Shown here: piece by piece, positions 26,064-33,980 of the stretch
Position numbering within the stretch: position 1 is the first letter of the stretch
Layout: every line of letters begins with the position of its first letter
Assembly (NCBI GenBank): GCA_026645575.1
Contig: JAPKMW010000015.1
Span: forward strand, 1-64,000
DNA length: 64,000 nt
Reading direction: 5' to 3'
DNA from: Caldilineaceae bacterium
GTDB lineage: Bacteria; Chloroflexota; Anaerolineae; Caldilineales; Caldilineaceae
The notes under the pieces: generated by a model
Told to the model about the DNA's origin: nothing
Seen by the model: the letters and a program-made list of their open reading frames with translations, nothing else
Databases searched by the model: none
Position numbers and translations under genes: made by a program

Positions 26064-26104
26064 GAGATAGGAATTACGAGTTACGAACTCGTAATTCCTA
26101 TCTC
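26064..26104. repeat. Perfect 19-bp hairpin with GAGTTAC/GAATTAC units
   Basis: Arms 26064-26082 and 26086-26104 are exact complements around an ACG loop. The arm reads GAGATAGGAATTACGAGTT, containing the GAATTAC and GAGTT units also seen at 44765-44792 and 53039-53105. It begins 12 bp after the gene fragment's stop. Confidence 0.85.
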
Positions 26105-26119
26105 ATGTCTGAAAAACAC

Positions 26120-26344
26120 CCGTCAATGCCGTGGCAAATCCGCTGTCGTGTTCCCTGGCGCACGTAGACGAAAGCGTGCTGCCCACCCTAGCCCAGGCGT
26201 TGGGGCTGCCGGTCGCAGGGGTGCGAGGGTGGATCACTACAGCGGGGCCCAGCGGGCACCCCGGGTAGCAACGGATTTTTGTGCTGGCGATGGGAATGGT
26301 GAGGAATAAGCAAGCCCTTCCGTCAATGGCGTGACAAATCCGCT
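26120..26344. repeat. 25-bp direct repeats exactly 200 bp apart
   Basis: The segments at 26120-26144 and 26320-26344 share CCGTCAATG, then CGTG, then CAAATCCGCT with two substitutions in 25. The 175-bp interior has no clear ORF. This gap precedes the end of the antitoxin gene. The arrangement could be the scar of a duplicated or transposed fragment; no terminal inverted repeats were seen. Confidence 0.6.
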
Positions 26345-26375
26345 CACTCCTGAATCCGTTGTAGTGTTGCACAGT

Positions 26376-26747
26376 TCACGCCACCAGATCATCGACCAGC
26401 ACGTTGAGCGCTTGGGCCAGGGCGCTGAGAACGGTGGCGCTGCCGGTGCGTTTCCCTGCTTCCAGTTGTGACAGGTAGGGTTTGCTAATGCCGGCTTGGT
26501 CGGCCAGTTGTTGTTGGGTCAACCCGCGGTGTTCCCGCCAGATACGCAGGGGATTCGCCCCATCCAGGATGGCGTAGGTGACGCTGCTCGGCACCAACTC
26601 TTCGCCGTCGGCAATGCGCTCTTTGGCTTCATCGAAGGCGGTAATATCGGCCAGCATCTCCATCGCTTCGACATAGCGCTGATATTGTTCGTAGGGAATG
26701 ACGGCCCATTCCGGTTGCCCGTTCTTTTCAATCACTTGTACGTTCAT
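26376..26747 (-). CDS. XRE-family antitoxin
   Basis: A 123-residue protein with an N-terminal MNVQVIEKNGQPEWAVIPY segment like a Phd/prevent-host-death-type dimerisation arm. A C-terminal XRE helix-turn-helix follows (WREHRGLTQQQLADQAGIS, then PYLSQLEAGKR). It follows the RelE-like toxin gene with a 4-bp overlap, so the order is toxin first, as in HigBA-type systems. It should neutralise the toxin and bind the operon promoter; the small palindrome at 27010-27026 is the obvious operator candidate. Confidence 0.88.
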   Translation of the reverse strand: MNVQVIEKNGQPEWAVIPYEQYQRYVEAMEMLADITAFDEAKERIADGEELVPSSVTYAILDGANPLRIWREHRGLTQQQLADQAGISKPYLSQLEAGKRTGSATVLSALAQALNVLVDDLVA

Positions 26748-27001
26748 TCGTAGACACTTCCTCTTGGCCCAAGCTTCACCACCAGCATAATCAGTTGATT
26801 GTCGCGTAATTCGTACAAAACCCGCCAGTCGCCCACCCGTAGCCGATAGCCTTCCCGTCCGGTCAACTTGGTGACATTGTTATGCTGTCCATAGGGATTG
26901 GCCGCAATTTCGTTGATCTTCGTGCGGATCAAGGTTGCTACATTGCGTGGCAACTTGCGCAACGTGCGGTCTGCTTCCTTGGTGAAGATAACTTCGTACA
27001 T
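26744..27001 (-). CDS. RelE/ParE-family toxin
   Basis: An 85-residue protein with the RelE fold pattern: MYEVIFTKEADRTLRKLP, KINEIAANPYGQHN, KLTGREGYRLRVGDWRVLYE and a final LVVKLGPRGSVYE strand. RelE-type toxins cut mRNA at the ribosome. The conserved basic residues of the LRVGDWRV strand are present. It overlaps the antitoxin by 4 bp. No ribosome-binding site is visible and a possible promoter ends close to the ATG, so a very short or absent leader is possible. Confidence 0.88.
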   Translation of the reverse strand: MYEVIFTKEADRTLRKLPRNVATLIRTKINEIAANPYGQHNNVTKLTGREGYRLRVGDWRVLYELRDNQLIMLVVKLGPRGSVYE

Positions 27002-27009
27002 GGTAGTAT

Positions 27010-27026
27010 GTTAGCATAAAGCTAAC
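27010..27026 (-). promoter_or_regulatory. Candidate operator/promoter of the toxin-antitoxin operon
   Basis: GTTAGC and GCTAAC form a 6-bp inverted repeat with a 5-bp spacer, 9 bp upstream of the toxin start. On the minus strand a TATGCT-like -10 box lies inside it, with TTGTGT about 18 bp further upstream. This position suits autorepression by the XRE antitoxin. The short length keeps confidence low. Confidence 0.35.
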
Positions 27027-27224
27027 CCTACTGCAAACACAATTGGCTGTGGTTCCTGCCAAAGCCGAAGCCTATGAACGGCTGACGAAGAGTGATATTC
27101 CGTCTTTTCTCCTATAAAGATGGCTCTCAACCATTTTCCGTCTGGTTGACAGACCCACCACCCCGTGGTACGCTACGCCCCAAACGACCCACTTCTCAGC
27201 ACAACACAACGGAGGCGCATACCC

Positions 27225-28037
27225 ATGCTCACTGTGGAACAAAAACGCTTTTTCGAGACCTTTGGCTACATCGTCATGCCGGGGCTGGTCAAGGAGGATA
27301 TTGATTGGATCACCGAGGAGTTCGAGATGGTCTTTCGTGACCGCGGCGTCGTCCATGACGGCACCCAACGCTCGACCGTCGTCCCCTTTATCGACCAGCG
27401 GGAACGGCTCTGCACCCTGCTCGACCACCCGAAGATCGAAGGGTTGATTAGCAGCCTGTTGGGCGATGACTTCAACTATGTCGGCGGCGACGGTAACTTT
27501 TATGCCGGCGACACCCCCTGGCACAGCGACGGCTTTCACCATGTCGGCAAATTTCTCAAGGTTGCGCTCTATCTCGACCCGGTGGGGCGCGATACCGGTT
27601 GTCTGCGCGTGATCCCCGGTTCCCATCGCATCGACTTGTATGACACCTGGGAAGCCCGGCAAGCGCGCAAGGCCGAGGAACTGTGGGGCATCGATCAGCG
27701 GGCGGTGCCCCATGTCGCGCTGGAATCGCAGCCGGGGGATGTGGTGGCCTTTAACCATAACCTCATGCACGCTTCGTTTGGCGGCAGCACGCGGCGGCGC
27801 ATGTTTACGCTCAACAACTGCGCGCACTGCACAACTGCCGCGGAAATTGAGGATCTGGAAAAGTACATCGGTTCCCACGCTCGTTTCTGGATCGACCACC
27901 TGCACTCCGATGTTATGCGCCAGACTGCTTCACCGGCGCGCCTGGTGCATCTACGGCAGGTGATGGCCCATGAAGCCCATCTACCGGCGCTTTCCGCCAA
28001 GGCACGGGCCGAAATGGCCGAGTCGGCGCGGGGGTGA
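27225..28037 (+). CDS. Phytanoyl-CoA dioxygenase family protein (PhyH)
   Basis: Start chosen at ATG 27225 with GGAGG 9 bp upstream; an ORF extension to 27165 lacks support. The 270-residue protein begins MLTVEQKRFFETFGYIVMPG, typical for PhyH. It has the Fe(II) facial triad HxD in TPWHSDGFHH and the distal His in NHNLMHASFGGSTRRR, where the Arg pair should bind 2-oxoglutarate. PhyH-like enzymes hydroxylate small molecules; the substrate is unknown. It overlaps the downstream metallo-hydrolase gene by 4 bp, so the two are likely in one operon. Confidence 0.85.
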   Translation: MLTVEQKRFFETFGYIVMPGLVKEDIDWITEEFEMVFRDRGVVHDGTQRSTVVPFIDQRERLCTLLDHPKIEGLISSLLGDDFNYVGGDGNFYAGDTPWHSDGFHHVGKFLKVALYLDPVGRDTGCLRVIPGSHRIDLYDTWEARQARKAEELWGIDQRAVPHVALESQPGDVVAFNHNLMHASFGGSTRRRMFTLNNCAHCTTAAEIEDLEKYIGSHARFWIDHLHSDVMRQTASPARLVHLRQVMAHEAHLPALSAKARAEMAESARG

Positions 28038-28855
28038 TGATCATGACGACACAAACTTTAGTGGAAACGATTGCCCAAACCGCTGTCGAACCGGGGTCGG
28101 TGCGGGCGTGGTGGCTGGGCGGGACGGGTTTTGTCTTCAAGACGCCAGCCGGCACGCAGATCTATGTCGACCCCTACCTGAGCAACTGTGCGCTCGGCAT
28201 TTTTGGCATTGAACGGGGCTTCCCGCCGCCGATCCGGGCCGAAGAGGCGCGCCCTGATCTGGTCATCGCCACCCACTGGCACGAGGATCATCTCGACCCG
28301 GAGAGCATTCCGATCATCGCCAAAAGCAGCCAGAGCCAGTTTCTCGGCCCGCCTTCGTGCGTTTCCCGTATGGCCGGTTGGGGCATTGCCCGCCCCCGCC
28401 TGACGATGTTGACGGCTGGGCAAACGCATCAATTCCGCGATGTGCAGATCACCGCCGTCGCCGCCCGCCACGTCGCCGGTCTGCCCGGCTGGGAGACGGA
28501 CGACGCCATCGGTCTACTCTTTGACTTTGGCGGGCTGCGGCTCTATCACAGCGGCGACACCGAATATGATCTACGGCTGCGCGCCTTGGCCTACACCCAA
28601 CAGCCGATCCACGCAGCGATGATTGTGATCAACGGCGCCGGCGGTAACATGAATGCCCATGAAGCGGCCTTACTGGCCTGGCATCTGAAGGTGAAGACCC
28701 TGATCCCTATGCACCATCGCCTCTGGAAAGATTTCACCGGCGGCGAACAAGCCACCCTTGATCCCCAACTGATGGTTGATACCTATCAACGGCTGGGCGG
28801 AGCGGGTGAGGTGAAATTGTTGGAGGTGGGCGAAGGCGTCATCCTACACCACTGA
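28034..28855 (+). CDS. UlaG-like metallo-beta-lactamase-fold hydrolase
   Basis: A 273-residue protein of the UlaG/RomA-type MBL group. Motifs: VDPYLSN, ATHWHEDHLDPES, AARHVAGLPG, YHSGDTEYD and a C-terminal LIPMHHRLWKD. UlaG itself opens L-ascorbate-6-phosphate lactone, but the family is broad and the substrate cannot be named here. The start overlaps the PhyH stop (ATGA), implying translational coupling and probably a joint pathway: oxidation followed by hydrolysis. A near-perfect palindrome follows the gene by 10 bp. Confidence 0.87.
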   Translation: MMIMTTQTLVETIAQTAVEPGSVRAWWLGGTGFVFKTPAGTQIYVDPYLSNCALGIFGIERGFPPPIRAEEARPDLVIATHWHEDHLDPESIPIIAKSSQSQFLGPPSCVSRMAGWGIARPRLTMLTAGQTHQFRDVQITAVAARHVAGLPGWETDDAIGLLFDFGGLRLYHSGDTEYDLRLRALAYTQQPIHAAMIVINGAGGNMNAHEAALLAWHLKVKTLIPMHHRLWKDFTGGEQATLDPQLMVDTYQRLGGAGEVKLLEVGEGVILHH

Positions 28856-28865
28856 GTAGGGATTC

Positions 28866-28917
28866 GTCCCGTAGGGACATTTGAGTTTAGCGCTAAACTC
28901 AAGTGTCCCTACGGGAC
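28866..28917. repeat. 52-bp near-perfect palindrome, GTAGGGAC/GTTTAG family
   Basis: Arms 28866-28891 and 28892-28917 are complementary at 25 of 26 positions with no loop. The arm starts GTCCCGTAGGGACA and ends GAGTTTAGC. It sits between the convergent UlaG-like and TfoX genes. Related but more diverged copies lie at 48182-48269 and 21567-21649, and a half-copy near 15924. Confidence 0.9.
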
Positions 28918-28926
28918 AGATTATCT

Positions 28927-29256
28927 CTATTTTGGCGGCAAGGATCGGGCAAAGGCGACCGACTGCTCCACCCACGCCTGCAACACTTCATCATCAGCGC
29001 AGGCATCACCGGTTACTAACAGCCACCCCTTCATCGGGCGTCCGGTGATGTCGAAAATGCGGGCGCCGGGGCGATCCAGGGCTGTCGCGGCGTCGGTTGG
29101 CGACAGGCGAACGACCAGATCCGCTCGATGAATACCGCAGGTCATGTTGCCTTGAAGAATAAAGCTCAGCCCGCCAAACATCTTCTTTTCTACTATGAGT
29201 GGATCACCCGCCACCAAGCGGCGGACACGCGTTGCTAACGTTACATCATAGGCCAT
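28927..29256 (-). CDS. TfoX/Sxy N-terminal-domain protein
   Basis: A 109-residue protein with the TfoX N-terminal fold (KKMFGGLSFILQGNMTCGI, then DLVVRLSP and GRPMKGWLLV). Full-length TfoX/Sxy regulates competence with CRP, but stand-alone N-terminal domains like this one are widespread and of unknown function. Start: ATG 29256 with TAGGAGG upstream. It is transcribed in the same direction as the EamA transporter gene further upstream. Confidence 0.88.
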   Translation of the reverse strand: MAYDVTLATRVRRLVAGDPLIVEKKMFGGLSFILQGNMTCGIHRADLVVRLSPTDAATALDRPGARIFDITGRPMKGWLLVTGDACADDEVLQAWVEQSVAFARSLPPK

Positions 29257-29313
29257 GATTTCCTCCTAAACTCAGGCGTCCCGATGGGACGAGTGAAAGG
29301 GGATAAACTTGGG

Positions 29314-30291
29314 TTATAACCCTTCGCTGGCGGTTGTTTTGCCCGGTTGGATTGCCTTTTCTGGTGATGCAGACGGCGTTGCCATACTGGTCAAATAGAG
29401 CGCGACAAAAATAAAGAGGGCGCCAATCAGCAGACTCAGCGTTAGCGGTTCCTGCAAGAAGACCAGCCCAATAAACGACCCGACCAGCGGCTGGGCAAAG
29501 AGCGACAGCGCGCTCAAGCCGGCGCCAATACGGCTGGCAATGCTAAACCAGACAAAATTGCAGAAGACGGCCGCGATCACCGCCAGGTAGAGGACACCGC
29601 CAATGGCTTGGCGACTCAAGGTCGGCGGCAGCGCGTCATTGAGTACATACCAGAGTAGCACCGGCGCCCAAATTAGCAGACTGCCGGTGCAGACATAAGT
29701 CAGAACGCTCATGGGTGGATATTTGCGCGCCAGATCTGTCCCCAGCACGGTATAGAGCGCCTGTAACGCCAGCGTCACCAGCAGCATCAGATCGCCCAGC
29801 GCTCGCCACCCGCCCTGATCGCCGCCATTTTCGCCGGCGACATGACCCAGCACCAGGATCGCCACGCCGACCGCGCCCAACCCCATCCCCATTACCTTGC
29901 CCTGACTCAACGGCTCATGGAGCAGCCAGGCGGCAAAGAGCGCGGTAAAGATCACCTCGCCGATGATCATCAACGAGGCATCGGTGGCGGTGGTGAGGCT
30001 GATGCCAAAGTAGCCAAAGACATAGGCAACGCCAATGCCCAACGTTCCCAAGCCAATCAAGCGTAGCCGATCTTCGTTGGTGACAGCCGGGGCGACGGCT
30101 TGCGCACCTGTGGCGCGTTGGCGAACAAGCCAGAGATGAAGACACCACAACACCGCCGTCGCCAGCGTCCAGCGCATAGCGCCCAGCAACGGCGGCGGGA
30201 TCTCCAACAACGCCACTTTGGTCACGGCGTAGGTGGAGCCCCAGAGGATATTGATGCCGACGAGAATACCAACTGCCAATGTGCGATTCAT
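29314..30291 (-). CDS. EamA/DMT-family transporter
   Basis: A membrane protein of about 325 residues with ten predicted helices in two EamA repeats (GINILWGSTYAVTKVALLE at the N-terminus; the second starting near LALQALYTVLGTDL). Family members export amino acids, metabolites or nucleotide precursors. Start set at ATG 30291 and not at the GTG 9 bp earlier; neither has a good ribosome-binding site. The C-terminal tail is short and polar. Substrate unknown. Confidence 0.87.
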   Translation of the reverse strand: MNRTLAVGILVGINILWGSTYAVTKVALLEIPPPLLGAMRWTLATAVLWCLHLWLVRQRATGAQAVAPAVTNEDRLRLIGLGTLGIGVAYVFGYFGISLTTATDASLMIIGEVIFTALFAAWLLHEPLSQGKVMGMGLGAVGVAILVLGHVAGENGGDQGGWRALGDLMLLVTLALQALYTVLGTDLARKYPPMSVLTYVCTGSLLIWAPVLLWYVLNDALPPTLSRQAIGGVLYLAVIAAVFCNFVWFSIASRIGAGLSALSLFAQPLVGSFIGLVFLQEPLTLSLLIGALFIFVALYLTSMATPSASPEKAIQPGKTTASEGL

Positions 30292-30343
30292 CTTGTTCAC
30301 TTTTTCATTTATGGCTCAATGGGAACGAAAGGGCTTGCCAGCC

Positions 30344-30402
30344 ATCTTCCGGGAAGGTACGACCAAACGATCTTGTCGACCGGACCAACCTTCCCGGAAG
30401 AT
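30344..30402. repeat. 15-bp perfect hairpin between EamA and DinB/SnoaL genes
   Basis: ATCTTCCGGGAAGGT (30344-30358) pairs exactly with ACCTTCCCGGAAGAT (30388-30402). Each arm also contains the self-complementary core CTTCCGGGAAG or its complement, so alternative structures are possible. It lies upstream of the EamA gene and downstream of the DinB/SnoaL gene. Confidence 0.7.
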
Positions 30403-30443
30403 TCTGTTGTCAGCTCCCCGGATTCCAGTTGACCCCTTTTTGT

Positions 30444-31409
30444 TTACGCTGGTAGCAACTGCCGCAATTCGTCGGTTAAGGCCGCGCTGGCTTCGGGCCG
30501 ACCGTGGAAGGCGGCGGGGGTGTTGTGGAAGAGGGCAATCTGCCACTCATCCTGGCTTTTGACCGCCACCAGCGACTGAATGGCATTGACGGCTGGGTTG
30601 ATGTCCGTTCCTCCCGGCGGGATCATGCCAACGACGGCGCGCAAGAGGGCGGTATTCTCCTGCAAGAAGCGCACCTCCCGCACCTTGCCCACGTAGGCAG
30701 CGGTTTGGTGATGGGCAAAGATGTTGCCCAGCGTTGTAACGATTTCAGCCCGCCCATTCATCTGGCTGCCGTCAAAGCCGACCACGTTAGCATCGACCGT
30801 GTGCAGGGCGCCCATCGCCGCAGCGTCGCGTTGATTCCAACAGGCCAGCAATTGTTCATAGAGCCGCACCACCTGCGCTTCTGTGCTAACCGGGGTGGAC
30901 TGTTGGGCCAATGCTTCCTGCAACCCGGTGAGGTGGTCGCGGGCATGGTGGTAACTCATCGACGCGATGACCATCCACAATGGTTCATCCTGGTGATAGG
31001 GCAGCCCTTTGACCCGTGCGCCGACAGTGATCAACAATTCTTCGCTCATGGCCTGAACTGCGCCAATGCACTGGGCGCGCACTTCTCGCTGCATCCCCAA
31101 AATCTCATCAAAGGAGCGGTTGCCCAATTGCGCCGCCATCCAGTCATTGAGCGCATCATCGGCCAGGTCGGTGGGCGGGACAAATTCGCCCCACAGTTCA
31201 TGGGGGGCAGCCGGCTCATTACGCAAATGCGCCCGCAACCGACCGGTCATATAGCGTTCCCAAGCGGCGACATGACTGACCACATCTTTTACACGCCATT
31301 TGCCGTAGAAATTTGCCTGTTCCCGTTGTATGACAGGAATGTTGAACAAGAATTGCTCCCAGCCGGCTTGTTCATTGCGTAATGTTTGCAGGAATTGTTC
31401 TTTGTTCAT
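30444..31409 (-). CDS. Fusion of DinB/ClbS-like domain and SnoaL-like NTF2 domain
   Basis: A 321-residue protein. Residues 1-180 are a DinB/ClbS-like helical bundle (KDVVSHVAAWERYMTGRL; distal YHHARDHLTGL histidines). Residues about 190-315 are an NTF2/SnoaL fold of the SgcJ/EcaC type (RLYEQLLACWNQRDAAAMGAL, VGFDGSQMNGRAEI, WQIALFHNTPAAFHGRPEA). ClbS-type proteins detoxify reactive metabolites and SnoaL-like domains bind small molecules, so a detoxification role is plausible but inferred. Start: ATG with AAAGGAG upstream. Confidence 0.82.
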   Translation of the reverse strand: MNKEQFLQTLRNEQAGWEQFLFNIPVIQREQANFYGKWRVKDVVSHVAAWERYMTGRLRAHLRNEPAAPHELWGEFVPPTDLADDALNDWMAAQLGNRSFDEILGMQREVRAQCIGAVQAMSEELLITVGARVKGLPYHQDEPLWMVIASMSYHHARDHLTGLQEALAQQSTPVSTEAQVVRLYEQLLACWNQRDAAAMGALHTVDANVVGFDGSQMNGRAEIVTTLGNIFAHHQTAAYVGKVREVRFLQENTALLRAVVGMIPPGGTDINPAVNAIQSLVAVKSQDEWQIALFHNTPAAFHGRPEASAALTDELRQLLPA

Positions 31410-31419
31410 ACGATCTCCT

Positions 31420-32322
31420 TTAACTGGTTAGCCAACTAAGATCACGCCCAATTAATAGCTCGTATTTTTCGGCATGATGGGTATTTTTCATCGGTACTCT
31501 ACGTAGCTCAAATTGATACCCTTGTGCTAATTCACAAATTTCTGGATGATCATCATAGGTCATCAAGAAATCACCAGTAAGTCGAGCGGCTTGTTCGAAC
31601 AATGCCAAATGATCAATTTCAGAATGTCGGTAGAGGCGTCCACCTGCTTTGACATAGGGTGGATCAATAAAATACACCACATCTGAACGAGCCTCGGTAC
31701 AGCGTAAAACGGTAAAGGCATTATCATGAAGGAAATGAATTTTCTCACGCAGAAGATATATTTCCAAGATACGCTGCTTAAGTGTGCTTGGGTACCAACG
31801 TGAGCGGATTCCTTTGCCATTCTCGCCATGTTTTACAAAACTCGCACCCTCAGCCAAAATTCCCCCTCGATTCACCCGGTTCTTGACAATGGTGGCAAAC
31901 GCTTTATTACGTAGCGAGTTGTTACCCTGCCGGATAGCTTCTTTTGCGGATTCTGGTGTCAAGTCAAAGGTTATAATTTGTTCGGCTAACCAGAGTGCGT
32001 CATCGCTAGTGATCGCTTGCCACACGGCTGCTACATCCTCGTCAAGTTCTACCATCGTGACGCAGCTAACCAATCCTTCAAAAACTGCGGTTAAACTCAC
32101 AATGCCGCCGCCCGTGAAGGGTTCAATCAATTCTTTATCCATACCGCCCTGTTTGCGCAGCCAAGAGCGTATTTGTGGGATCAGCCAAGTTTTACCACCT
32201 GCATAGCGAAAAGGGCTACGCATTGGGACTGTAGCTACGTTAACAATCTGCTGCTTGTCAACGGGATCTTTCCCGGCAAAGTGGCTGTCAACTGTGAAGG
32301 TAGTGGTAGCGGCAGTCGTCAT
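31420..32322 (-). CDS. D12-class DNA adenine N6-methyltransferase, orphan
   Basis: A 300-residue enzyme with the D12/Dam order: FRYAGGKTWLIPQIRSWL, motif I EPFTGGGIVSLT (SAM binding), then the target-recognition region and motif IV YFIDPPYVKAGG. The C-terminal HHAEKYELLIGRDL completes the fold. It should methylate adenine N6 in a short DNA site. No restriction endonuclease, specificity subunit or mutH is next to it, so it is an orphan methyltransferase or a protective remnant. The gene is AT-richer than its neighbours, which suggests transfer. Start: ATG with GGGGGAAA upstream. Confidence 0.9.
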   Translation of the reverse strand: MTTAATTTFTVDSHFAGKDPVDKQQIVNVATVPMRSPFRYAGGKTWLIPQIRSWLRKQGGMDKELIEPFTGGGIVSLTAVFEGLVSCVTMVELDEDVAAVWQAITSDDALWLAEQIITFDLTPESAKEAIRQGNNSLRNKAFATIVKNRVNRGGILAEGASFVKHGENGKGIRSRWYPSTLKQRILEIYLLREKIHFLHDNAFTVLRCTEARSDVVYFIDPPYVKAGGRLYRHSEIDHLALFEQAARLTGDFLMTYDDHPEICELAQGYQFELRRVPMKNTHHAEKYELLIGRDLSWLTS

Positions 32323-32523
32323 GTTTCCCCCTTTGATTCATGAAATGGGTAAACGCAGACAAGCGTAGAACATTCGGTCTGATTTTACCTGATGGCTGCG
32401 ATTCAGAAAAATTTGTCAGCGACCGATTTTCATTGCACCGCACGCTGCCCAACAATTGTGCTTGCCCCCTGATAGGGGTAGAATGACGAGGCGGCATGAT
32501 GATCAACTAGAAAAGGCAAAAGT

Positions 32524-33924
32524 ATGAGTGACCAAAGCGAAGTGGGTGTGTTGGGCAGTGAGGCAAGCGCCTCGGTGTCCCATGAAGCAGGAGCGCACCC
32601 CGTGGAAGTGAATTATCCATCCTCGATGGAGCGCCGCGTTCTCAATCTGGCGTGGCCGGTGATTGGCGAAAATTTTCTGGAAACTTTGCTAGGGATTGTG
32701 GATACCTGGCTGGTCTCCTCACTGGGGGCGATTGCGCTGGCCGGTGTTGGAACGGCGATTCAATTTATGTTCTTTATCATCTCCGCCCTCAGCGCCATTT
32801 CCGTGGGGAGCGCCGTGTTGGTGGCGCAGTCGGTGGGGGCGCGCAATCTGGTGCGTGCCGGCAATCTTGCCAAGCAGTCGTTGGTTTGGAGTTTGATCTT
32901 ATCGGTTCCCCTCAGTCTGATTGGATTGTTCAATGCCCATACGCTGGTTGGTCTCTTTGGTATGGAAACCGCGGTCAACGAAATCGGCGCTGCTTATTTA
33001 CAGGTGACGATGGGAACGGTGGTTGTCCTGGTCATGTTGATCATCGGCGGCGGTGTCTTGCGCGGGGCTGGCGACTCACGCACCCCCATGCTGGTGACAG
33101 CCTTGGCGAATGTGATTAATGTTGGCTTGTCCTATCTCTTGATCTTCGGTGGGTGGGGCTTGCCAGCGATGGGCGCTGTGGGCAGCGCCTGGGCCACCTT
33201 TATTTCGCGATTGGTGGCGCTGGTTCTTTTGTTAGCGGCGTTGTGGCAAGGACGCAACAACGTCACCATTCGGGGTGGCGCTAGTTGGCTGCCTGATTGG
33301 CAGGTGGCCCGGCAACTGCTCAAGATTGGTGTGCCAGCGGCGGTGGAGCAGATGTTAATGTCCTCCGCCTTTCTGGTCATGACCACGGTCGTCTCCCACC
33401 TGGGTACGCTGACCCTGGCAGCCCAGCGTGTGGCGATGAATGCTATGTCACTCTCCTTTCTGCCTGGGTTTGGTTTCAGCATTGCCGCCACGGCGTTGGT
33501 GGGACAAAGCGTTGGCGCCAAACGTCCTGCCGAGGGGCAGGCCGCGGCGCGCATTGCTACTCGCTGGGCCATGATCTGGATGGGGACATTGGGCGTAATT
33601 TTTCTGATCTTTGCACCGCAAATTATGAGCTTTTTTAGCGATGATCCCGATGTGGTGGCGATTGGCGCGGCGGGGTTACGGATGGTCGCCCTTACCCAGC
33701 CCTTCTGGGCGTTGGGTATGGTTAATGGCGGCGCCTTACGGGGTACGGGGAATACGCAATTCCCGTTGCGGGTCAACGCCATCGGTGTCTGGGCGGCGGT
33801 CGGCCTGGGGGCGTTTTTTGTTAACTATATTAGCCCCACGCTATCGGCAGTTTGGGCAGCCTTTTTGTTCACCTCGCCGTTTACCTCGTATCTACTCTGG
33901 CGGCGCTTTCGCAAGGAATTATAG
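32524..33924 (+). CDS. MATE-family efflux transporter
   Basis: A 466-residue protein with twelve membrane segments in two homologous halves. MATE signatures include LAWPVIGENFLETLLGIVDT, GGGVLRGAGDSRTPML and, in the second half, NGGALRGTGNTQFPLRVN. MATE pumps expel cationic drugs or metabolites using Na+ or H+ gradients. It is divergent from the methyltransferase gene. Start: ATG 32524 with AAAAGG upstream. The protein is complete. Confidence 0.93.
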   Translation: MSDQSEVGVLGSEASASVSHEAGAHPVEVNYPSSMERRVLNLAWPVIGENFLETLLGIVDTWLVSSLGAIALAGVGTAIQFMFFIISALSAISVGSAVLVAQSVGARNLVRAGNLAKQSLVWSLILSVPLSLIGLFNAHTLVGLFGMETAVNEIGAAYLQVTMGTVVVLVMLIIGGGVLRGAGDSRTPMLVTALANVINVGLSYLLIFGGWGLPAMGAVGSAWATFISRLVALVLLLAALWQGRNNVTIRGGASWLPDWQVARQLLKIGVPAAVEQMLMSSAFLVMTTVVSHLGTLTLAAQRVAMNAMSLSFLPGFGFSIAATALVGQSVGAKRPAEGQAAARIATRWAMIWMGTLGVIFLIFAPQIMSFFSDDPDVVAIGAAGLRMVALTQPFWALGMVNGGALRGTGNTQFPLRVNAIGVWAAVGLGAFFVNYISPTLSAVWAAFLFTSPFTSYLLWRRFRKEL

Positions 33925-33980
33925 GGCGCTGATGGTCTAATTGAGGGCAAAGCAGCCACGGTAATAAGAGGAGGTTCCCG

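Noticed and set aside
27072..27905. 277-codon minus-strand ORF opposite the PhyH gene
   Set aside because: It is antisense to the catalytic motifs of the PhyH gene. No ribosome-binding site or family signature.
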